Notes under the pieces: model-generated | What the model saw: the letters and a program-made list of their open reading frames with translations, nothing else | Told to the model about the DNA's origin: nothing | The model's database searches: none | Part shown: piece by piece, positions 6,507-10,986 of the stretch | Layout: each line of letters begins with the position of its first letter | Numbering within the stretch: the first letter of the stretch is position 1 | Source: Lasiodiplodia sp. COLG20 | Taxonomy: Eukaryota > Ascomycota > Dothideomycetes > Botryosphaeriales > Botryosphaeriaceae | Assembly (NCBI GenBank): GCA_009801085.1 | Contig: VNWV01000086.1 | Location: 1 to 10,986 of the forward strand | Length of the DNA: 10,986 nucleotides | Direction: 5' to 3' | Position numbers and translations under genes: made by a program

Positions 6507-7295
6507 TCAGAACGGAGACGTCATCCTGAATTTTCCGAAGAACGTTCCACCGGACAGACATGTGGGTTTCATGTGCAGCATACCCCACAGCAAGAGGATT
6601 GCCCGTGTACGTCGGGGTACAAAGGTTACAAAAGCGGTAGGAGGGCGATTTGTGGCTATGAGGGCGGATGCTATCGAGCCTGGCACTATCGCGTCGTTTG
6701 AAGGATCCGGAATCAGGAGTTTGAATGGGGTTGGTGGAGTCGCAAATGTAAAGAGGGTACAATAGTCTATTGGGTAGATGGTGCTCGCTGATTCTGCCAA
6801 CTCAATTAATGCGGGCCTATGGAAGAGGAAAGGTTTGCTGGCGTCACCTGCGTTTGTAACCGCCGATTCCCGAGAGATGTTCTCAATCTCGTCTGTTGTC
6901 CACTGCTTCAGCATCCATCCGCATCCGTTGTCTTCTGTGCATCTACCGTGCAACGAATTAGCCTGCTATACCGCTGCATTTCTCCGTGATTCTGATCTAC
7001 GTCGTTTGCTCTGAACGTCGTCCTCCGAAGCTTTAAAAGCCGGGGCGAGGACCGCGAGTTGATTAGCGAGTGTCGCCACAGAGGTTGCATTCGAGCATGG
7101 CAGTTGGATGTACTTCCCGCTTTCATTGAAACCAGGCTTTCTCGAATGTTTCAGCTTCAACCTTTGAAAGTCAGGAAACGGCGTCGAAATCCTCCAACCA
7201 ATCCTGGACGGTTGTCCTAGTGTTGCTGTACTAGCACTGCCACTTCTTGACTTATGATAATTGGGAGGGAGGCCGAAATCGTCGTCGGCAATGTA
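6507..7295 (-). pseudogene. Possible spliced or decayed gene of unknown function
   Basis: Two protein-like frames on the minus strand join in phase. The first, 7295-7001, gives a Ser/Thr-rich then Lys/Arg-rich peptide (RSGSASTATLGQPSRIGW, YIQLPCSNATSVATLANQL, FKASEDDVQSKR). A candidate 66-nt intron (7000-6935; donor GTAGAT, branch GCTAAT, acceptor CACAG, phase 1) leads to 6934-6507, with GWMLKQWTTDEIENI, FLFHRPALIELAESAST and a Pro/Ala-rich end, stopping at TGA 6509-6507. The first frame has no ATG and is preceded by TGA at 7296-7298. Just upstream, another frame encodes a Ser/Pro-rich stretch (KPEKASESIDTLPTTIS) that would connect only through a frameshift. So either a 5' exon is missing from my model or the gene is broken. 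No family recognised. A plus-strand frame at 6562-6765 overlaps and cannot be excluded. Confidence 0.3.
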
Positions 7296-8693
7296 TCAAT
7301 TGATTCCGAAGCCTTCTCAGGCTTTGATGAGAGTTGATTATGTGGCAGCAGTCGACGCAAATTGGGGGTTGGGGCATGTGGGAATCCCCCTTTCCCCTCA
7401 ACCTAGTTTCAAACTCGGGTCGGGGACACGGCTGGTCTCGGTCAGCTCAACCAAAGATAGTGAAGTGCTTCGTATGCCTTTGGGATTACATTTGAAATAA
7501 GGCTCTCGTAATTTCTTTCTAGCCCACAATTATTTAACGAAGTTGGTACCCAGTCATGCCTACCAACTCGTCCGACAAGCCAGCCTGCATAGTATCGGCA
7601 GAATGGCGAGCCCAAGCCGACGGTTCCAACAATGTACATGTGCATAGCTTGTTATATTCGTAGATCATCGGAAACATGGATGCATGGTTGAGGGTATTGG
7701 GGATTTCATGTATTGCACGGCTACAGGCTCAGACCGTCACAGGTCGCTCGTTACGGTGGAGCGCGGGCTCCAGGATTTGAGATGGCTTGGTATATCGGGC
7801 AGGTTTGTCGCCTTTTTCCTACACAAAGGTTTATTGCCAACCCATGAGGCATCTTGCCACTCCTCAAGCGCACAAGGAAATCGCAAGGTCACAAGATGGA
7901 TGACCTGTGTCCTTTCACCTCCACAACATGTACCAATGTTGGGATCAGTAATAAGTCTGACTGACCCTCCATGGACGAATGTCCTGCCTTGTCGGCGGAT
8001 GTGGCCAAGGAATACGCGGCAGTGGGGACGGGTGAATGGCGCTGCGTCGAAGACCAATGAGCTGCAGCAGTGACCGGGAAAAGCATACGACATGTCAAGC
8101 TGGCGCCAGCATGGACCATTTCTCGAAGTGGACAGCGCACATATCATGGCATGTAATCATGTGGAAGCATGGCCTGCTGACTGACGATCCTATATTTGGA
8201 GCCGAGGACGGTTTCTCATGCCCCGGTTGTTGCCGAGGCAGACAGCAGGCATGAAGGTAATTAGATACGGATGATGGTAGACGTCGTAAACGAGGGCGTA
8301 TGGCAAAATCCATAAAGGGAAAAACTGACCGAATGCACGAATCAGCCCTTGAGTGCGTCCGCAGAGCAAAGCGGAAATTCCCTCAGCAGCAGTGTCCCGG
8401 GTTTTCTCTCGCCACGGACAGATTCAGTTGTCCTCCTCTTCTGAAACAAAAGTTGATAAGCGGCGCTAAGTAACTGTCTCCATGGACACCTATCCCCCAC
8501 CGTAGGACGAATGCAAATAGGAAGGGTCACTCTGAGTAGCTATAAGCTTGAGTGTAGTTTGAAGAACTACAAGCTAAGATAACATATTGAAGCGGCTCTT
8601 GTAGAGACGTCTGAACACGAGAGAAACTTAGCTCGTCAGACAGATGTACACGTTCGATCTATCATACACCCACCTTCGGTAGTGACCGTGTCA
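7296..8693. other. Gene-poor spacer with only uncertain ORFs
   Basis: No gene can be supported. Candidate frames are 7442-7645 (-, 67 codons, starts MHMYIVGTVGLGSPF), 7261-7500 (+), 7684-8073 (+, 129 codons), 7737-8147 (-, 136 codons) and 8036-8254 (+). They overlap on opposite strands, show no family motif, and I could not join them by convincing splice sites. A hairpin lies at 8545-8575, 3' of the 485-aa gene. Confidence 0.4.
8545..8575 (-). terminator. Interrupted stem-loop downstream of the 485-aa gene
   Basis: AGCTT (8545-8549) and GTAGTT (8554-8559) face AACTAC (8565-8570) and AAGCT (8571-8575). This forms an 11-bp stem with a 4-nt bulge and a 5-nt loop. It lies about 120 nt past the stop of the minus-strand gene, so it would fall in its 3' untranslated region. 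A role in 3'-end formation is conjecture. Confidence 0.3.
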
Positions 8694-10151
8694 TCAAACA
8701 GTCCGCAATTCCGCACTCCCCCAAGTCTTGAAAAACGCCATGACAACGCAGAGAGCCAGCCGACAGCCAAATTCATCCTCAGCCATGCCTTCATCCAAAT
8801 CCTTATCCGCACGGGCGGCTTCCACACGCAACGAAGCACATCGCAGCTGTATCACCTCGTGTTGAATGAGTATATCAGCGTTTCGGGCAACTTTCGTGTA
8901 AACATAATCAATCAGGTCCTTGATCTTGTCTTTGAGGGTCAAGGGCAGGTTGAAGTGTCTAGCAGACTTTTCGACGGGGTTGTCCAACATCAGTCGCTGC
9001 TGGCATCGAATCCGCAAGATGTCGAAAACGCGGTGGTTGCAGGTTCGGGCAGCCACGGCAAGCTTGCCCAGGTCGGCGCAAAATATTCTGTGCGCGACAG
9101 GGTTGAAAGCCCATGCGTGGTACAGCCACTCGGCTAAGTCAACGACGAGCTCCGTTTGCACTTCGTTCAACGAGGATCCAGGAGTTGACGTCTCCTTGAG
9201 GAGCGTTGCGAGCAGCGCGCGAATCGCTTCGAGGCGCATCGCTTGCGTAGGCAGGGGCTCGTCCATATCCAGCTCATCGGTGAAGCAGACGTTCGTTGCG
9301 GTCATCTCGGTGGAGGCGTAGCATGTCACAGTCTCGGCGGGCGAGGCAGCGGTTTGCGGTGGTTCTTGGGGCTGGAACTCAATGTTTCGGCGTTTGAGGG
9401 CCTGTTCAGATGTCGGATCAACCGGTGGCGCTTGACCAGCAGGAACCGAGACCGGGGGATTCTCATTGTACAGAGGAGGTGGACAGAGTGGTGTCGCCAA
9501 GGTGCCGTTTTGGGTTGGAAACGCATCCCATTTGTTCTTCGCCCACTTCGAACCAGGTTGGTTTGCTGGAGTCTTGTACTCTCGTCCGTGGATAATGTCA
9601 CAGATGCGCAAAAGCTGCTTGCTAATGGCGTCGTCGTCTTGTAGAAATAGGTTGAATATGCGCGACTCGGAAAGCGACTTCAAGCTTGAGAGCAATTCAA
9701 GAGGGACACCCGTGATTGGCTTCTTTATCGGTTGCGGCAAGTGCATAAGGACGCCTGGAGGCTGATCCAGGCGTAGATTGACGTGGAGGAAAGTAGTACC
9801 GGCCTGGAGGTCGCTCTTCTGTAGCTCTTGACGCAACATGGTCGGAATGTCGGCGGAGGACATTGTTGCATAGAATACGCCCATCACAAGACTCTCAACG
9901 GGCAAGACGACGTACATGTGCTTCGGCGCCTTGGTAGGCACGGGGCGAAGTGGAATCGGAAGATGAAACGCAACCAGGAGCTCAGGACCTTTCAGAGCGA
10001 CGCATAGGGAGAAATCTGCTCCAGTCGCACCCTGGCGCGGATCCAGCTGCCCCATGTGTCGATTCTCGTTCGTCGCCGTGTCAACCCACTGGACGATAGC
10101 CCACTCCTGGACAATGGGGTCGAAAGTGCTGAAGAAGGGATGAGTGGCCAT
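8694..10151 (-). CDS. Uncharacterised fungal protein, 485 aa, intronless
   Basis: A single uninterrupted frame from ATG 10151 (A at -3, G at +4) to TGA 8696-8694, by far the longest in the window. Residues 1-150 look like a compact mixed fold starting MATHPFFSTFDPIVQEW, with hydrophobic strands (LLVAFHLPIPL, MYVVLPVESLVMGVFY). Residues 195-275 form a Pro/Gln-rich linker containing a basic KRR patch near 253. Residues 300-475 are strongly helical (LEAIRALLATLLKE, LVVDLAEWLYHAW, DILRIRCQQRL, LKDKIKDLIDYVY). No signal peptide, clear membrane segment, catalytic motif or zinc site is visible. It looks like the hypothetical proteins found in fungal accessory regions, but I cannot name a family. The intact frame implies recent function or recent arrival. 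Its length, codon regularity and start context make the gene call strong; its function is unknown. Confidence 0.85.
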   Translation of the reverse strand: MATHPFFSTFDPIVQEWAIVQWVDTATNENRHMGQLDPRQGATGADFSLCVALKGPELLVAFHLPIPLRPVPTKAPKHMYVVLPVESLVMGVFYATMSSADIPTMLRQELQKSDLQAGTTFLHVNLRLDQPPGVLMHLPQPIKKPITGVPLELLSSLKSLSESRIFNLFLQDDDAISKQLLRICDIIHGREYKTPANQPGSKWAKNKWDAFPTQNGTLATPLCPPPLYNENPPVSVPAGQAPPVDPTSEQALKRRNIEFQPQEPPQTAASPAETVTCYASTEMTATNVCFTDELDMDEPLPTQAMRLEAIRALLATLLKETSTPGSSLNEVQTELVVDLAEWLYHAWAFNPVAHRIFCADLGKLAVAARTCNHRVFDILRIRCQQRLMLDNPVEKSARHFNLPLTLKDKIKDLIDYVYTKVARNADILIQHEVIQLRCASLRVEAARADKDLDEGMAEDEFGCRLALCVVMAFFKTWGSAELRTV

Positions 10152-10986
10152 AGTCTATTCGCATTATGTCAGCTTGTTGGGCAAGACAAACCCCCCGCAT
10201 AGAGGTGCGGGATGCCCGCCCACCCAGGCTTTCTTTGGAGGAGCAGCCTTGGCTCCGAGCTCCAAAGATGCAGAGTTGGCTGATGAGGCACAGAAGCGAA
10301 CCCTGACAACCATCGTGATCGATGGTGACTGCGCGGAGGGCCAGCAGCACAAAGCTGTAACTAGGTCCACATGTCATGTAGCAGCATTCAACCACTACGT
10401 CAGAGTACACCCCGAGGGTACCACGTTGATGTAGCGACAACTACAGAGAGTTTGGCTGGCTAGACAACTAACTGTAGAGTCCTACCAACTGGAGCATACC
10501 GCGGAAAATGCTTCACCAGCATACAACTGCTGGCAACTTCGGGGCTTAACCCACCGCGTATACCGAGCGACAGACAGCTGCGAGCAGGACTGTGCGAGGC
10601 ACTACGGTGAACCCACCCACCCGGGCTTTGTAAGAGCAGCCCTGACTCTGGACAAAGAAACAATCTTGTACATACCAGCTAAGCTTGCGATAGGAAGGCT
10701 GTCGGGCGTAGAGCGTGTGTTGGTGACGGGGAACACCGAGCAGGGACGATGGCTGGGACAGGCGCGCTAATGAGAAACACTTCAAGAGCGACCGGACAAG
10801 AGGTGACGGGCACCATCGGAACGTGGATGGACCGCTACCCACGAGCTTGCGGGGCGCGTTAGGGGCCATCGACGGCAACTTGCGCGTAGCTTAGCGGAGT
10901 TGCGGAGGCTGGTGAGAAGATGGGGAGGGAGGGAAGTGCGACGTTGCGTGACGTGCCGGGCGCCAGTCGAAACTGGGATTAGCGTG
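10152..10986. other. Upstream region of the 485-aa gene, no supported gene
   Basis: This region should carry the promoter of the minus-strand gene; no clear TATA box was found. Frames at 10081-10440 (-) and 10546-10878 (-, 110 codons) share the peptide SQGCS-K only because both cross the direct repeat described separately, so neither is a supported gene. A 6-bp stem, CCCGCA (10194-10199) and TGCGGG (10206-10211), lies about 45 bp upstream of the ATG. The sequence from 10660 to the end is GC-rich with no motif recognised. Confidence 0.4.
10215..10651. repeat. Diverged direct repeat, about 42 bp, copies at 10215-10256 and 10611-10651
   Basis: Both copies read C-rich, then CCCACCC-GGCTTT, a 2-base gap, GAGCAGCC, and TG-CTC. 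By eye about three quarters of positions match. They are about 395 bp apart in the same orientation. In the minus strand both encode SQGCS-K, which explains the resemblance of the two ORFs there. They may be remnants of an older dispersed element. Confidence 0.5.

Noticed and set aside
8682..9765. Plus-strand ORFs inside the 485-aa gene (8682-9137, 8920-9321, 9243-9644, 9466-9765)
   Set aside because: They are antisense shadows of a long regular minus-strand frame and have erratic composition.
10081..10878. Two minus-strand ORFs sharing SQGCS-K as a gene family
   Set aside because: The likeness is confined to the 42-bp DNA repeat, and one ORF overlaps the 485-aa gene in another frame.

Overview
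The window looks like nuclear DNA of a filamentous ascomycete. Coding stretches are split by short introns of about 47-80 nt with GT-AG ends and fungal branch points (CTGAC, CTAAA or CTAAG). It holds a Zn(II)2Cys6 regulator, a fungal BTB-type protein and a retrotransposon-type LTR, and has long gene-poor spacers. No rRNA, tRNA, CRISPR or bacterial-type operon was seen. All gene models come from hand splicing. No symbol is assigned, because no specific gene was recognised.

Layout, left to right. (1) 1-137: possible last exon of a gene entering from the left. (2) 138-1244: no convincing gene, but a diverged tandem repeat of about 77-87 bp with a conserved 18-bp core in four copies (713-970). 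(3) 1245-1782 (+): a three-exon gene for a small basic protein of 141 aa, unknown family. (4) 2041-2759 (-): a two-exon gene for the C-terminal half of a fungal BTB/POZ-type protein, without the BTB core. (5) 2760-3421: divergent promoter region with CCG...CGG inverted repeats and a TATA box. (6) 3422-5029 (+): the main feature, a multi-exon Zn2Cys6 regulator with two complete zinc clusters in tandem, each split at the same codon by a 50-nt intron. (7) 5032-5701 (-): a 670-bp solo LTR abutting the end of that gene. (8) 5702-8693: AT-rich and gene-poor, with one possible degraded or spliced gene on the minus strand (about 6507-7295). (9) 8694-10151 (-): an intact, apparently intronless 485-aa protein of unknown function. 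(10) 10152-10986: its upstream region, with a diverged direct repeat of about 42 bp.

The BTB-like gene and the zinc-cluster gene are head to head and may share control elements; nothing else suggests a gene cluster. The tandem zinc-cluster duplication stands out. The two copies have introns identical at 49 of 50 positions and show no synonymous codon difference, yet 14 codons differ and all 14 change the amino acid. The middle exon (135 nt, phase 0 at both ends) can be skipped to leave one intact hybrid zinc cluster. The mix of a broken BTB gene, a solo LTR, degenerate repeats and possible decayed genes suggests an accessory, fast-evolving part of the genome (inference).
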